A stretch of 5,173 nt of DNA from an uncultured delta proteobacterium (GTDB lineage Bacteria > Desulfobacterota > Syntrophorhabdia > Syntrophorhabdales > Syntrophorhabdaceae), in contig CAIQJW010000152.1 of NCBI GenBank assembly GCA_903872255.1, positions 1 to 5,173 of the forward strand, read 5' to 3'. The notes under the pieces were generated by a model. It saw only the letters and a program-made list of their open reading frames with translations. It ran no database searches and had not been told where the DNA came from. The translations under genes and the position numbers were made by a program. Each line of letters starts with the position of its first letter. Position 1 is the first letter of the stretch. Below, in pieces: positions 5,142 through 5,173 of the stretch.

Positions 5142-5173
5142 ATGAATGCTGAGTTATCAACCCTGTTGATCGC
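5142..5173 (+). CDS. Start of an unidentified gene (cut by the window end)
   Basis: Only ten complete codons are visible, reading MNAELSTLLI. The ATG at 5142 has a GAGGG ribosome-binding site at 5131-5135 with six bases between, and a strong promoter is placed about 35 bases upstream of it, so this is probably a real gene start. The hydrophobic LSTLLI hints at an N-terminal hydrophobic stretch but is far too short to identify a family. Confidence 0.6.
   Translation, partial: MNAELSTLLI

Overview
The window is an ordinary bacterial chromosomal stretch. It carries five complete genes on the + strand (mobA, rimI, pyrK, pyrD, recJ), the 5' end of a TRAP transporter small-permease gene on the - strand at the left edge, and the first codons of an unidentified + strand gene at the right edge. 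The pyrK-pyrD pair encodes an NAD-dependent class 1B dihydroorotate dehydrogenase. Together with a TRAP transporter, molybdenum-cofactor synthesis and frequent ATA/AGG/CCC codons in a moderately GC-rich sequence, this suggests an anaerobic bacterium. A Desulfobacterota (former Deltaproteobacteria) lineage of the syntrophic kind is my best guess, but it is an inference from gene content and not a phylogenetic result.

Layout. Positions 1-290 (-) hold the DctQ-like N-terminus with a strong Shine-Dalgarno (SD) sequence. Positions 291-553 are a divergent intergenic region with a good sigma70-type promoter facing left, an abutting inverted repeat, and a small palindrome nearer mobA; no convincing rightward promoter was found. 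Positions 554-1596 hold mobA and rimI, which overlap by a few bases. Positions 1597-1706 form a short gap that begins inside a four-copy heptamer repeat, carries a plausible promoter, and ends with the pyrK ribosome-binding site. Positions 1707-5039 hold pyrK, pyrD and recJ, each overlapping the next, so they are almost certainly co-transcribed and probably translationally coupled. Positions 5040-5141 are intergenic with a near-consensus promoter overlapping an inverted repeat, followed by a new gene start at 5142.

Function. PyrK (FAD, [2Fe-2S]) passes electrons from PyrD (FMN), which oxidises dihydroorotate, to NAD+. RecJ is a single-strand 5'-3' exonuclease for repair and recombination and appears to share the transcript by position only. 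RimI acetylates ribosomal protein S18, and MobA attaches GMP to molybdopterin. They are housekeeping genes with no evident link to each other beyond the operon.

I found no convincing new system. The signals most worth a second look are non-coding or overlapping: a 26-bp perfect palindrome inside the iron-sulphur region of pyrK just upstream of the pyrD start, a 4x7-bp repeat that contains the rimI stop codon, and a dnaX-type slippery heptamer running into a G7 tract beside the catalytic cysteine of pyrD.
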